A program made the position numbers and the translations under genes. A stretch of DNA of 64,000 bases from Caulobacteraceae bacterium (lineage in GTDB: Bacteria; Pseudomonadota; Alphaproteobacteria; Caulobacterales; Caulobacteraceae). Below the pieces are notes generated by a model. It made no database searches, was not told where the DNA came from, and worked only from the letters and a program-made list of their open reading frames with translations. How positions within the stretch are numbered: the first letter of the stretch is position 1; each line of letters opens with the position of its first letter. The stretch covers positions 1-64,000 of the forward strand of contig JAIEQA010000032.1 in the NCBI GenBank assembly GCA_019748095.1, in the 5' to 3' direction. Below are positions 55,748 through 64,000 of the stretch, piece by piece.

Positions 55748-57145
55748 ATGACCGATACCCTCGTCCCTCAGGAGACCAGTGGATCCGCAGCACCCGCAGT
55801 GCCTGCGGCCCGTCGACTGTTCATCAAGACCTACGGCTGTCAGATGAATGTCTATGACAGTGAGCGCATGGCCGATGTCCTGCGCCCTCTTGGATATGCG
55901 CCGACGGACACGCCTGACGGAGCTGATTTCGTCATCCTGAACACCTGCCACATCCGCGAGAAGGCGGCCGAGAAGGTCTATTCAGAGCTCGGCAAGTTGC
56001 GTCAGATGAAAGAGGCCCGGGCTGCGGCCGGGCAGGGGGCCATGACCATCGCCGTGGCCGGCTGCGTGGCCCAGGCCGAGGGCGAGGAGATCATGCGCCG
56101 CCAGCCGGCCGTGGATCTGGTCGTCGGACCCCAGGCCTATCATCAGCTGCCCGAACTTCTGACCCGCACGGCCCGGGCGCGGGGGGAGCGGATCGGGGCC
56201 GATTTCGCGCCGAACGAAAAATTTGACGCCATGCCCGCCGTCCGCGGCGTCGACGGCCCGACCGCCTTCCTGACGGTGCAGGAGGGCTGCGACAAGTTCT
56301 GCAGCTTCTGCGTCGTGCCCTATACGCGGGGCGCGGAATGGTCGCGACCGGTCGTCGATGTCCTGGCCGAGGCCCGGGGACTGGCGGAACAGGGTGTGCG
56401 CGAGGTCACCCTGCTGGGTCAGAACGTCAATGCCTATGACGGCACGGGGCCGGACGGCGTGGTCTGGAGCCTTGCCAGCCTGGCCAGAGCCCTGGCCGAC
56501 ATCCCCGGTATCGCCCGCATCCGCTATACCACCAGCCATCCCAACGACATGTCGGACGACCTGATCGCGGCCCATGGCGAGCTGGAGGCCCTGATGCCCT
56601 ATCTGCACCTGCCGGTGCAGTCCGGCTCGGACCGGATTTTGCGGCTGATGAACCGCAAGCACGGACGCCAGAGCTACATCGACCTGATCGGGCGCATGCG
56701 GCAGGCGCGGCCGGACATCGCCATCTCCGGCGACTTCATCGTCGGCTTTCCGGGTGAGACCGACCGGGATTTCGAGGACACCCTGGGGCTGGTGCGGGAG
56801 GTCGGCTACGCCTCGGCCTTCTCCTTCCTGTACTCACCGCGTCCGGGCACGCCGGCCGCCACCATGGGGACTGCGGTGCCGGCCGATGTGGCCCTGGCCC
56901 GGCTGCACGCCCTGCAGGCCTTGCTGCTGGAGCAGCAGGCGGCCTTCAACCTGTCGCAGGCCGGCCGGACGCTGGACGTGCTGTTTGAAAAGAAGGGCCG
57001 GCACGGGGCCCAGGCCATCGGCCGCTCGCCCTATCTTCAGTCCGTCCATGTCGAGGATGCGGATCATCTGATCGGCCAGATCGTTCCGGTCCGGATCGAA
57101 CAGGGTCAGCAGAACAGTTTGAAAGGTCGCCTGATTGGCGCGTGA
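55748..57145 (+). CDS. miaB: tRNA-2-methylthio-N6-dimethylallyladenosine synthase MiaB
   Basis: Radical-SAM methylthiotransferase acting on A37 of tRNA. The 465 residues have the three N-terminal cluster cysteines ([30 protein letters not shown]). The radical-SAM motif follows in [17 protein letters not shown]. Then come [41 protein letters not shown] and [17 protein letters not shown]. The C-terminal TRAM domain ends SLKGRLIGA. It opens a run miaB-phoH-ybeY-lnt and overlaps the phoH start by 11 bases. Confidence 0.96.
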   Translation: MTDTLVPQETSGSAAPAVPAARRLFIKTYGCQMNVYDSERMADVLRPLGYAPTDTPDGADFVILNTCHIREKAAEKVYSELGKLRQMKEARAAAGQGAMTIAVAGCVAQAEGEEIMRRQPAVDLVVGPQAYHQLPELLTRTARARGERIGADFAPNEKFDAMPAVRGVDGPTAFLTVQEGCDKFCSFCVVPYTRGAEWSRPVVDVLAEARGLAEQGVREVTLLGQNVNAYDGTGPDGVVWSLASLARALADIPGIARIRYTTSHPNDMSDDLIAAHGELEALMPYLHLPVQSGSDRILRLMNRKHGRQSYIDLIGRMRQARPDIAISGDFIVGFPGETDRDFEDTLGLVREVGYASAFSFLYSPRPGTPAATMGTAVPADVALARLHALQALLLEQQAAFNLSQAGRTLDVLFEKKGRHGAQAIGRSPYLQSVHVEDADHLIGQIVPVRIEQGQQNSLKGRLIGA

Positions 57146-58124
57146 ATCCGAATTTCTGGCCCTTGACGATCGGGCGCTCAGGGCGGTGATAGGCCCGAAC
57201 AGCCGCCACGTCGCCCTCATCGAGGACGCCTTCAAGGTGCTGATCGAGGCCCCCGGCGGCGGGATTTCCATCAACGGCGGGGCCCGCGATCGGGCCAACG
57301 CCAGGGCGGTCATCACCGGTCTGGTGACCCGGGCCGAGAAGGGTGCGGAGGTCAATGAAGCCGATGTCCGGGCCGGGATCGGTCTGGCCCGGGGCGGCGG
57401 CGGCAAGGGCTCGATCAACGACCCGATGGCCCTGCCGGTCGGCAAGCGCGGGGCCATCGTGCCCAAGACCAATGCCCAGGCCCGCTATCTGGAAACCCTC
57501 GCCAGCTGCGAACTGTCGTTCGGCGTCGGCCCGGCGGGCACGGGCAAGACCTTTCTGGCGGCCGCCTATGGGGCGTCACTGCTCAGGCGAGGTCAGGTCG
57601 ACCGGCTGGTCATCACCCGGCCGGCGGTCGAGGCGGGCGAGAAGCTGGGCTTCCTGCCCGGGGACCTGAACGAGAAGGTCGATCCCTATCTGGCCCCGAT
57701 CTGGGAGGCGCTGAACGACATCCTCGGGGCCGAGGACGTGCAGCGGCGGCGTGACAAGGGCGAGATCGAGGCGGCCCCGATCGCCTTCATGCGCGGCCGG
57801 ACCCTGAGCCATGCCTTCGTCATCGTCGACGAAGCCCAGAATACCAGCCGGCTGCAGATGAAGATGGTCCTGACCCGGCTGGGGGAGGGGGCCCGGATGG
57901 TGGTGACCGGCGATCCGTCGCAGATCGACCTGCTGAACCCGCGCGATTCCGGCCTGGCCCACGCCCTGCGCATCCTGCGCGACGTCAAGGGCGTCGGGGT
58001 GCTGGAGTTCGAGGCCCAGGACGTGGTGCGCCACGCCATGGTCGAGCGGATTGTCCGCGCCTATGACGCCGATGCGGCCCGGGGCCGGCCCGTTCCGGAC
58101 CTTGAGGACCCGGCCGCCGCATGA
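57135..58124 (+). CDS. PhoH-like ATPase
   Basis: P-loop ATPase of the PhoH/YbeZ family, linked with YbeY in RNA processing. The 329-residue protein has an N-terminal KH-like region ([37 protein letters not shown]). The ATPase domain follows: Walker [49 protein letters not shown] and Walker [42 protein letters not shown]. The only available in-frame start near the front is TTG at 57135, inside the miaB end. It overlaps ybeY by 4 bases. Confidence 0.93.
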   Translation: MARESEFLALDDRALRAVIGPNSRHVALIEDAFKVLIEAPGGGISINGGARDRANARAVITGLVTRAEKGAEVNEADVRAGIGLARGGGGKGSINDPMALPVGKRGAIVPKTNAQARYLETLASCELSFGVGPAGTGKTFLAAAYGASLLRRGQVDRLVITRPAVEAGEKLGFLPGDLNEKVDPYLAPIWEALNDILGAEDVQRRRDKGEIEAAPIAFMRGRTLSHAFVIVDEAQNTSRLQMKMVLTRLGEGARMVVTGDPSQIDLLNPRDSGLAHALRILRDVKGVGVLEFEAQDVVRHAMVERIVRAYDADAARGRPVPDLEDPAAA

Positions 58125-58582
58125 TCGAGGTCGAGATCGAGGCCGGGGACTGGGCTGCCACGGTGATGGACGTCGAGGCCCTGGTTCAGCGAGCCGCTGC
58201 GGCCGCCCTGGACCAGAATGCCGGCGGGGTCGTGATCCTGCTGACCGACGACGAGACCGTTCGTGATCTGAACGCGCGCTTTCGCGACAGGGACCGGCCG
58301 ACCAATGTCCTGTCCTTTCCGGCAGCGGCCATGCCGGATACAGGCGGTCCTGCGCCCCTTGGGGATATCGTTCTGGGATACGGCGTCTGTGCGGCGGAGG
58401 CTGCGGAGCAGGGCAAGTCCCTGGCCGGTCATCTGACCCATCTCGTCGTGCACGGGGTCCTGCATCTACTCGGCCGGGACCATGAGATCGAGGCCGAGGC
58501 CGAGGCCATGGAGGCCGAGGAACGGGCGGTTCTTGCCAGGCTGGGGGTCGCCGACCCATACACGCTGCCGCATGATGGATAA
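58121..58582 (+). CDS. ybeY: Endoribonuclease YbeY (rRNA maturation factor)
   Basis: Zinc-dependent RNase for 16S rRNA 3'-end maturation and ribosome quality control, 153 residues. The metal site is THLVVHGVLHLLGRDHE, which follows H-x3-H-x5-H exactly. DRDRPTNVLSFP and LGDIVLGYGVCAAEAAEQGKSLAGHLTH are family motifs. It overlaps phoH by 4 bases and lnt by 11. In many proteobacteria a CorC/TlyC gene lies between ybeY and lnt; here there is none. Confidence 0.95.
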   Translation: MIEVEIEAGDWAATVMDVEALVQRAAAAALDQNAGGVVILLTDDETVRDLNARFRDRDRPTNVLSFPAAAMPDTGGPAPLGDIVLGYGVCAAEAAEQGKSLAGHLTHLVVHGVLHLLGRDHEIEAEAEAMEAEERAVLARLGVADPYTLPHDG

Positions 58583-60191
58583 CCTTGCGACTTCACTGCG
58601 GCCGGCCCTGAGCGGTCGCTTCGGCCGCATCGTTCTGGCCCTCGCGGCCGGTATCGCGGCGGCGCTCGCCCATCCGCCGTTTGGCATGCTGCCCGGACTG
58701 CTGGCCTATCCGCTGCTGATGATCCTTGCCGAGCGCTCGGGTTCGGTGCGCGGGGCCTTCTGGATGGGCTGGCTGGCCGGCTTTGGCTATTTCGGGGTGG
58801 GATGCTGGTGGGTAGCCGAGGCCTTTCTCGTCAATCCTGCCCAGGCCTGGATGGGTCCGTTTGCGGCCAGTCTTCTCCCGGCCGGCATCGGTCTGTTCTG
58901 GGGCATGGCCGCGGCAGTTTACCGGCGTATTGCCCCGCCGGGCCTCGGGCGCGTAGTCGTTTTCGCGGCCCTGTTCGCCCTGTTCGAATGGCTCAGAGGC
59001 CATGTCCTGACCGGCTTTCCGTGGAATCCGGCAGGGGCCAGCTGGGCCGCAGGATCGGCCGGGTCACAGTTCGCCGCAGTCTCCGGGGTCTATGGCCTGG
59101 GGTTTGTGACTGTGGCCGCGGTTGCCGCGCTCGGGGCCCTTGGCATGCCGGGCCCGCGCAAGGCCCGGGCGGGAATTGCCCTTGCAGGAGCCACCACCCT
59201 TGCGGCCCTTGTGATCGGGGGGGGGCTGCGTCTTGCCGACGCCGAGGTTCGGCCCACACAGACCCTCGTCCGCATCGTTCAGGCCGATGTCCAGCAGGAG
59301 TCCAAATGGACGCCGGAGGCTTATCGCTCGATCGTCGACCGCTATGTCAACCTGACGGCCCGCCAGGGGGCGGTTCTGCCCGACGTGGTGGTCTGGCCAG
59401 AAGGGGCCCTCCCGGCCAGTTTCAACGATGTCTTTGCCCCCGGCGCGGCGGACGGGGAGGCCATCGCCCGGGCGGTCCGCCCGGGGCAGACGCTTTTGGC
59501 CGGTCTGGCGCGGGCCGGCCCCGGCCCGGACGGCCGCCCCCTCTATTACAACAGCCTGATCGCCCTGTCGGATGAGGGGGGGGCGGGACTTCGGGTCGCC
59601 GCTGTTTATGACAAGCACCGGCTGGTTCCCTTTGGCGAATACCTGCCTCTGGGCAGGCTGATGGGTGCACTCGGGGTGCGAAGTCTGGTCCATATGCCGG
59701 CCGATTTCAGCCCAGGCCCCCGACCTGCGCCGATCATTCCGCCCAATGTGCCTGCGGTGCAGCCTCTGATCTGCTACGAAAGTCTGTATCCGGGCTTTAC
59801 ACCGGGGTCTGCCGGTCGACCGGACTGGATCGTCAATGTCTCGAACGACGCCTGGTTCGGGGCGACCTCCGGTCCGCTGCAACATCTGAATTTGGCCAGT
59901 TACCGGGCGATCGAAACGGGGCTGCCTGTTGTGCGTGCCACCCCCACCGGTGTTTCAGCCATGATTGATCCGTGGGGACGGGTCGTTGGCGACCAGCGAC
60001 TGGATTCCGGCGAGAGTGGGGTGATCGATGCCTATCTCCCCCAACCGGTCGCTATCACCCCCTATGGCCGATTTGGAGATCTGCTGTTCTGGCTGATGGT
60101 GTTGGGCGGACTGCTGCCGTCCCTCCCGCCCTTGCTGCGTCGTCTCTGGAGACTGATCGGCATCGGTGGAATCGCTTCGCGAGTCCGCTGA
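58572..60191 (+). CDS. lnt: Apolipoprotein N-acyltransferase
   Basis: Adds the third acyl chain to lipoproteins in the inner membrane before Lol export. From ATG 58572 (MMDNLATSLRPALSGRFGRI) the length is 539 residues; the ORF track starts 30 codons inside ybeY. The N-terminal membrane part has about seven helices, with FEWLRGHVLTGFPWNPAG characteristic. The nitrilase domain has the catalytic triad in VVVWPEGALPA (Glu), VYDKHRLVPFGEYLPLG (Lys) and PLICYESLYPG (Cys). NVSNDAWFGATSGPLQHL closes the site. It works upstream of LolA, also in this window. Confidence 0.96.
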   Translation: MMDNLATSLRPALSGRFGRIVLALAAGIAAALAHPPFGMLPGLLAYPLLMILAERSGSVRGAFWMGWLAGFGYFGVGCWWVAEAFLVNPAQAWMGPFAASLLPAGIGLFWGMAAAVYRRIAPPGLGRVVVFAALFALFEWLRGHVLTGFPWNPAGASWAAGSAGSQFAAVSGVYGLGFVTVAAVAALGALGMPGPRKARAGIALAGATTLAALVIGGGLRLADAEVRPTQTLVRIVQADVQQESKWTPEAYRSIVDRYVNLTARQGAVLPDVVVWPEGALPASFNDVFAPGAADGEAIARAVRPGQTLLAGLARAGPGPDGRPLYYNSLIALSDEGGAGLRVAAVYDKHRLVPFGEYLPLGRLMGALGVRSLVHMPADFSPGPRPAPIIPPNVPAVQPLICYESLYPGFTPGSAGRPDWIVNVSNDAWFGATSGPLQHLNLASYRAIETGLPVVRATPTGVSAMIDPWGRVVGDQRLDSGESGVIDAYLPQPVAITPYGRFGDLLFWLMVLGGLLPSLPPLLRRLWRLIGIGGIASRVR

Positions 60192-60237
60192 TGCCGTCAA
60201 TCCGGCTCCAGATGTTGGCGAGAGCCCGGTTCAAGCT

Positions 60238-60263
60238 TTGACGGACCCCGACGTGGGTACGCC
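60238..60263 (+). promoter_or_regulatory. Candidate housekeeping-sigma promoter upstream of the XRE regulator
   Basis: TTGACGG (60238-60244) is a perfect match to the Caulobacter-type -35 consensus TTGACGS. Eleven bases later GGTACGCC (60256-60263) matches GCTANAWC only in part. The site lies about 175 bases before the preferred XRE start. The rest of the 248-base lnt-XRE gap shows no other feature. Confidence 0.35.
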
Positions 60264-60439
60264 TCAAATTCACTTCAAGCTCCAGGGCTGGCATCTGGGG
60301 GCCGGGGCCAGGCCAGCGCGGTTCCCGGCCCGGCAGGTCCGGCGCGAGCGTAATCGCCATTTCCCAGAATTTGAATGACAGCCTGAACAGACGGGCGCAT
60401 GAAACCGTCACGTTCAATCGAGGCGGTGACAGACGGGTT

Positions 60440-60853
60440 ATGGCTAGAGGTGTCGGCGAGGACGGGCCCCATCCGGTGGACCGTCATGTGGGCAGACGTG
60501 TGTGCGAGAAGCGCATCAGTCTGGGATACAACCAGAGCGATCTGGGTCGGGCGCTTGGTCTGACCTTTCAGCAGATTCAGAAGTATGAGAAAGGGGCGAA
60601 TCGCATCTCTGCCTCGAAGCTCTGGGACATAGCCCGCTTCTTCAAGGTCGACATCGGTTACTTCTTCCAGGGACTCGGCGAGACTGAGCCGGGAATGGCC
60701 GAAGGAGAAGGCTCTGCCTTCGACCACGACTTTCCTTCAACGCGATATACCATCGAGATCTCCCGCCTGGCCCCCCAGTTGTCGACCCGCCAGCAGAAAC
60801 TCGCGCTCGAACTGATCCGGGAAATCTCCGGGAAGACCGGCACGGACACCTGA
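60440..60853 (+). CDS. XRE-family transcriptional regulator
   Basis: Helix-turn-helix DNA-binding protein. I start at ATG 60440 (MARGVGEDGPHPVDRHVGRR), giving 137 residues; the ORF-track start 23 codons upstream lacks support. The HTH_3 domain is RVCEKRISLGYNQSDLGRALGLTFQQIQKYEKGANRISASKLWDIARFFKVDIGYFFQG. The C-terminal ISRLAPQLSTRQQKLALELIREIS resembles alphaproteobacterial PhrR/PraR-type regulators involved in stress or surface traits. This class often follows lnt in alphaproteobacterial genomes as I remember them, usually before metK. Target genes cannot be deduced. Confidence 0.88.
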   Translation: MARGVGEDGPHPVDRHVGRRVCEKRISLGYNQSDLGRALGLTFQQIQKYEKGANRISASKLWDIARFFKVDIGYFFQGLGETEPGMAEGEGSAFDHDFPSTRYTIEISRLAPQLSTRQQKLALELIREISGKTGTDT

Positions 60854-60877
60854 GTCCCTCGGTCCCTGCGCGTTTCG

Positions 60878-61381
60878 TCATCGTGGCCGGCCTTGACCAA
60901 ACGTGGGGGCCGCCGCCTTCTGCTCCGCCCAGTAAACGGCCCCGTTCTCCGGCTTGAACATCGTGCGTGGTGTGCCGTCGCGCGTCACGACGGCGAAGGT
61001 GTTGGTGGCGGCGTGATACATCAGGGTGTCTCCATTGGGCCGCTTGACCGTTTCCGTCCCTTCAGGGGGTCGGGTCGTAAAAGCGGTTATGCGGTCGAGG
61101 AACTCTTCGGCCGACCGGGCCCCGAAATCCGCCCCGTTACGGGTGTAGAGACGCAGAATCTTGTCATCGACAGTCTCCCGCCGGTTGGCGGTGAGAATGG
61201 CGGTCTCCGGTGCTGCTCTCGCGACAGCCGATACCCCGTCCGTTGCCGCCGCGGTCAGGGTCGCTCCCGCCAGGGGGCTCGCCGCGCGGTCGCGCGTCTC
61301 CACAGCCGAGCCGCTTTCTCCGCATCCGCCCAGGCCTGCCAGGCCCAGCAGGGCCAAGGCCGAGATCCTCCAGACCGTCAT
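60878..61381 (-). CDS. Lipoprotein with a CDI-toxin-like C-terminal domain (putative)
   Basis: A 167-residue product from ATG 61381, with GAGGGTACG just upstream. The signal WRISALALLGLAGLGGCGES has a lipobox GLGGC (Cys near residue 21). After a linker of about 60 residues, the C-terminal part reads ILRLYTRNGADFGARSAEEFLDRITAF, then RPPEGTETVKRPNGDTLMYHAATNTFAVVTRDGTPRTMFKP. This spacing resembles a nuclease domain I know from CdiA/polymorphic toxin C-termini (HxxKHGxxFG...AeeYl...NGDxxxYdpxTNxFaVxxxdGxxrTxFkP). The His of the KHG motif is Asn here. No immunity gene is adjacent. The resemblance is from memory and unverified. Confidence 0.6.
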   Translation of the reverse strand: MTVWRISALALLGLAGLGGCGESGSAVETRDRAASPLAGATLTAAATDGVSAVARAAPETAILTANRRETVDDKILRLYTRNGADFGARSAEEFLDRITAFTTRPPEGTETVKRPNGDTLMYHAATNTFAVVTRDGTPRTMFKPENGAVYWAEQKAAAPTFGQGRPR

Positions 61382-61492
61382 CGTACCCTCCCTCAAGTTC
61401 TACAGAACAATGTTAGCCACAGCTGCAGTGTTCTTGCAATGTTCTTTTTCGCCCGGCTCGACGGCAGAGCCGCCGGCCGCTAGACGGTGCCC

Positions 61493-62737
61493 ATGTCCCC
61501 CCCGGTTCTGACCACTCGCAAGATCCTGCTGATCGTCGGCGGCGGCATCGCGGCCTACAAGGCGCTGGAGCTGGTCAGGCTGCTGAAAAAGGCGGGTGCC
61601 GAGGTGCGCGCCGTGCTGACGGAGGGCGGAGCCGCCTTTGTCACCCCCCTGTCGCTGGCGGCCCTGACCGGCCACCCTGTGCGGATGGGACTGTTCCTGC
61701 CCGATGATGAAACCACCATGGGGCATATAGAACTGTCACGTTGGGCAGACCTGGTCGTGGTGGCACCGGCTACCGCGGGCCTGATCGGCAAGGCGGCCAA
61801 CGGCCTGGCGGATGATCTGGCCTCGACCACGCTTCTGGCGACCGACAAGCGGGTCCTTCTGGCCCCGGCGATGAATGTACGGATGTGGCAGCATCCGGCG
61901 GTGCAGGCCAATGTTGCGCGACTTCAGGGCTTTGCCGGCCTGCACGGCATGGCTGTGGTGGGTCCGGACGAAGGCGAGATGGCCTGCGGCGAGTTTGGGC
62001 CGGGCCGGATGGCCGAGCCGTCTGCGATCCTGGCCGCCATTGAGGATCTGTTTGAACATCCCGGTGCCCCGGGCGCGGCGGATCGCCCGCTGGCGGGCCG
62101 GCGGGCGGTCGTGACTGCCGGCCCAACCTTCGAGCCAATCGACCCGGTGCGCGGCCTGACCAACCGTTCCAGCGGCAAACAGGGCTATGCCATTGCCGGC
62201 GTGCTCGCGGCGCGCGGGGCCGAGGTAACTTTGGTGTCCGGTCCCACCGGCCTTCCGGTTCCGGCCGGGGTCCGGCGGGTGGAGGTCGAGACGGCGCTGC
62301 AGATGCAGGCGGCAACGCAGGCGGCTCTGCCTGCCGATATCGCCGTGCTCAGCGCCGCTGTAGCGGACTGGCGGGTCGACACCGTCGCCGGCGGCAAGAT
62401 CAAGAAGGCCCCTGGCGGCCCCCCGACCCTCGCCCTGATCGAGAATCCCGACATTCTGGCCGGCGTCGCTGCGCCCGGACCGATGAGGCCCGGACTGGTG
62501 ATCGGCTTTGCGGCCGAGACGACTGATCTGGAGGCCAACGCCCGTGCCAAACGCTCGCGCAAGGGCTGCGACTGGATCGTCGGCAACGACGTCTCGGCCG
62601 ATGTGTTCGGGGCGGACGGCAATACCGTGCTACTGGTGACGGCTGAGGGCGTGGACGCTTGGCCGAGGCTCAGCAAGACCGCCGTGGCAACCCGGCTGGT
62701 CGATCGGATCGTCGACCATTTCACCTCCAGAACCTGA
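61493..62737 (+). CDS. coaBC: Bifunctional phosphopantothenoylcysteine decarboxylase / phosphopantothenate--cysteine ligase
   Basis: Two consecutive steps of CoA synthesis in one protein. ATG 61493 ([20 protein letters not shown]) gives 414 residues. The N-terminal FMN-dependent CoaC part has [54 protein letters not shown] and the [16 protein letters not shown] substrate motif. The C-terminal CoaB part has [50 protein letters not shown] and GFAAET. It is closely followed by dut, a pairing common in proteobacteria. Formerly called dfp. Confidence 0.96.
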   Translation: MSPPVLTTRKILLIVGGGIAAYKALELVRLLKKAGAEVRAVLTEGGAAFVTPLSLAALTGHPVRMGLFLPDDETTMGHIELSRWADLVVVAPATAGLIGKAANGLADDLASTTLLATDKRVLLAPAMNVRMWQHPAVQANVARLQGFAGLHGMAVVGPDEGEMACGEFGPGRMAEPSAILAAIEDLFEHPGAPGAADRPLAGRRAVVTAGPTFEPIDPVRGLTNRSSGKQGYAIAGVLAARGAEVTLVSGPTGLPVPAGVRRVEVETALQMQAATQAALPADIAVLSAAVADWRVDTVAGGKIKKAPGGPPTLALIENPDILAGVAAPGPMRPGLVIGFAAETTDLEANARAKRSRKGCDWIVGNDVSADVFGADGNTVLLVTAEGVDAWPRLSKTAVATRLVDRIVDHFTSRT

Positions 62738-62745
62738 GCCCGCCC

Positions 62746-63195
62746 TTGACCACGCTTCGAATCCTGCGCCTGCTCCACGCCAAAGGTCTGGCTCTGCCGG
62801 CCTATGAGACGACCGGCTCGGCCGGGATGGACCTCCGAGCCGCCCTCCCTGATGACGCCCCCCTGACCCTCGAGCCGGGGGCGAGGGCGCTTGTCCCCAC
62901 AGGGCTGAAGATAGCACTCGAGCCCGGGTGGGAGGCCCAGGTGCGGCCACGCTCGGGGCTGGCCCTGAAACACGGGATCACCTGTCTGAACACACCGGGC
63001 ACCATCGACAGTGACTACCGCGGCGAGGTCGGGGTGATCCTTGTCAATCTCGGGTCCGAGCCCTTCGTCATCCGGCGCGGAGAGCGGATCGCCCAGGTGG
63101 TGATCGCGGCAGTGGCCCAGGCGACCGTCTTTGAGGTCGAAACCCTCGACGAGACAGCGCGGGGTGCGGGCGGGTTCGGCTCGACCGGGCGATAG
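62746..63195 (+). CDS. dut: Deoxyuridine 5'-triphosphate nucleotidohydrolase
   Basis: Trimeric dUTPase that keeps uracil out of DNA and supplies dUMP. All five motifs are present: [46 protein letters not shown] and [11 protein letters not shown]. The start appears to be TTG at 62746 ([20 protein letters not shown]), giving 149 residues, the normal size. The ORF track extends 29 codons back into coaBC. It lies 8 bases after the coaBC stop, so the two are probably one operon. Confidence 0.95.
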   Translation: MTTLRILRLLHAKGLALPAYETTGSAGMDLRAALPDDAPLTLEPGARALVPTGLKIALEPGWEAQVRPRSGLALKHGITCLNTPGTIDSDYRGEVGVILVNLGSEPFVIRRGERIAQVVIAAVAQATVFEVETLDETARGAGGFGSTGR

Positions 63196-63273
63196 GACGC
63201 ATCCATTCCCGCGGATCGGCGTTAACCCTGCCGACGGCAAAGCTGGGCCGTGACATATCCGGGGCGTCGCGAG

Positions 63274-63642
63274 ATGGAAAACCTTGTCACCGGGTTGGGC
63301 AACCTGCTGCAGGACCTTCTGGTCCTTGCCAACACTGGCTTTGACGGCGTCAATCAGGTGCTGGGCCTGATCATCGCCGCCGTGTTCGGCTTCTTTGTGA
63401 TGAGAGCGTGGCGCGGTCTTTGGAGCGCAGCCTTTGGAGCCATGGTGGTCCACACCCTCGTCGTGGCGCTCCGACCCATGCTGGACGGAGGGGCCTTCGC
63501 CCTGCCCGATCTGACTGACGGCGGCTTCTGGATCAGCCGGCTGGCGCTGTTTCTGGGCTATTGCATCGTCATCGCCGTCTTCTTCTTCATCCGCGCCCTG
63601 CTGGCCGGTGGCCTTGGCCGTCGCCGTGCCGCGGTGCACTGA
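63274..63642 (+). CDS. Small membrane protein of unknown function
   Basis: A 122-residue protein from ATG 63274 (MENLVTGLGNLLQDLLVLAN); the GTG at 63250 in the ORF track is less likely. Three hydrophobic stretches are visible: VLGLIIAAVFGFFVMRAW, AAFGAMVVHTLVVALRPML and LALFLGYCIVIAVFFFIRALL. A short basic tail (GRRRAAVH) follows. I do not recognise the family. It is flanked by dut and by a terminator that separates it from rimP. Confidence 0.75.
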   Translation: MENLVTGLGNLLQDLLVLANTGFDGVNQVLGLIIAAVFGFFVMRAWRGLWSAAFGAMVVHTLVVALRPMLDGGAFALPDLTDGGFWISRLALFLGYCIVIAVFFFIRALLAGGLGRRRAAVH

Positions 63643-63650
63643 AGACGTGA

Positions 63651-63687
63651 AGGGGGCGAGCGCGAGGGCTCGCCCCTTTCCCTTTCT
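63651..63687 (+). terminator. Intrinsic terminator after the small membrane protein gene
   Basis: GGGGCGAGC (63653-63661) pairs with GCTCGCCCC (63668-63676) around GCGAGG. It is followed by TTTCCCTTTCT. It lies 11 bases after the stop codon. Confidence 0.8.
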
Positions 63688-63744
63688 GACTTCGGGCGCT
63701 ATAGAGCTCCTACATCGTTAGGCCGGCGTCCAACGGCGTCGTTC

Positions 63745-63781
63745 AAAGCGGCGGCCGTGGAGGCCGACCGCTTTTCTTTTT
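63745..63781 (+). terminator. Terminator/attenuator in the rimP leader
   Basis: AGCGG + CGGCC (63747-63756) pair with GGCCG + CCGCT (63762-63766, 63768-63772), with one bulged A and loop GTGGA. TTTCTTTTT follows. It lies about 50 bases before the rimP start, so it may act as an attenuator for a rimP-nusA operon or as a second terminator for the upstream transcript. A GCTATAGA stretch (63699-63706) upstream could be a -10 element, but no good -35 is visible. Confidence 0.65.
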
Positions 63782-63831
63782 GCCTGCCGTCAACCTTCGG
63801 GTTGCCGGCCCATCCAAAGCAGCCAAAGCCC

Positions 63832-64000
63832 TTGCGCGCCAAGACCGTCGAAGACCGCGAGATCTTGGAGCTGATTGATCCCGTCGCGGAGTCGATCGGC
63901 CTCAGCATCGTGCGCGTACGCCTGATGGGCGGGACGCTGCGTCGCCGGCTGCAGGTCATGGCCGAGCGCCCGTCGGACAATGACATCGACGTGGGCGAGT
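63832..64000 (+). CDS. rimP: Ribosome maturation factor RimP, N-terminal part (cut by window edge)
   Basis: Needed for maturation of the 30S subunit. Translating from TTG 63832 gives [20 protein letters not shown], then [27 protein letters not shown] and SDNDIDVGE at the window end. This matches the start of RimP (IxPxxExxGxxLxxVxxxxxxxRxLxVxID pattern). About 56 residues are present, so it is too short for the ORF track. nusA would be expected downstream. The true start could be a little different, since TTG is the only in-frame candidate I see here. Confidence 0.85.
   Translation, partial: MRAKTVEDREILELIDPVAESIGLSIVRVRLMGGTLRRRLQVMAERPSDNDIDVGE

Noticed and set aside
1-64000. rRNA or tRNA genes, CRISPR arrays, insertion sequences, prophage
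   Set aside because: Looked for in all gaps between genes; no cloverleaf-like sequence, spaced direct repeats, transposase or integrase was seen. Short or divergent tRNAs could be missed by eye.

Overview
The window reads as high-GC alphaproteobacterial chromosome from the Caulobacterales, most like Brevundimonas. I infer this from gene content and from remembered gene order in Caulobacter crescentus; no database search was possible. Markers include ftsK-lolA-xthA, a CenR-type response regulator, an NtrZ-like periplasmic protein, leuS-lptE-holA, parB-parA-rsmG-mnmG-mnmE, rho-hemJ-hemH-hemE, and the ppsR-maf-aroE-coaE-dnaQ / secB block. This is the layout that surrounds the Caulobacter origin (Cori). 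The hemE/ppsR intergenic region (37826-38328) is therefore the best candidate for the chromosomal origin. It holds one good CtrA-type site, a weaker one, several partial DnaA boxes and a GANTC site. Three parS sites lie 4-9 kb away beside parAB.

Layout: (1) 1-7584, minus strand, a tightly packed mutS-glnD-murJ-trpS run (trpS cut by the window edge). (2) 7585-9851, a cobalamin riboswitch with a long expression platform ahead of a BtuB-like TonB-dependent receptor. (3) 9835-12713, a degenerate aldo/keto reductase, a small exported protein and a UbiH-type monooxygenase. (4) 12854-17147, ftsK, lolA and xthA, with a possible small RNA ending at a perfect terminator between the last two. (5) 17157-22731, an SLC13-type permease, a lipoprotein, cenR, yggS, a ThiE/TenI-like protein, an NtrZ-like protein and a DUF3576 lipoprotein. 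(6) 22741-27428, leuS-lptE-holA framed by palindromic repeat elements. (7) 27454-33499, the partition and tRNA-modification cluster with parS sites. (8) 33558-37825, rho and haem biosynthesis. (9) 37826-38328, the candidate origin. (10) 38329-44437, ppsR, maf, aroE, coaE, dnaQ, secB, a Tim44-like protein and mltA. (11) 44509-47663, a BLUF photoreceptor, a HerA-like ATPase and an AI-2E family transporter. (12) 48068-63195, gdhZ, a universal stress protein, an Nfu-type Fe-S protein, tsaB-rimI-fur-miaB-phoH-ybeY-lnt, an XRE regulator, a lipoprotein, coaBC and dut. (13) 63274-64000, a small membrane protein, a transcription attenuator and the start of rimP.

Most genes are housekeeping and packed in short operons with 4-base ATGA overlaps. 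Several use GTG or TTG starts (murJ, the aldo/keto reductase, leuS, the Tim44-like gene, tsaB, phoH, dut). I saw no rRNA, tRNA, CRISPR array, transposase, integrase or prophage. The less ordinary items are the candidate C7-loop small RNA, the composite palindromic elements, the parS copy inside parA, the aldo/keto reductase that lacks its catalytic tetrad, a lipoprotein whose C-terminus resembles contact-dependent-inhibition toxin domains, and a single-domain BLUF protein.
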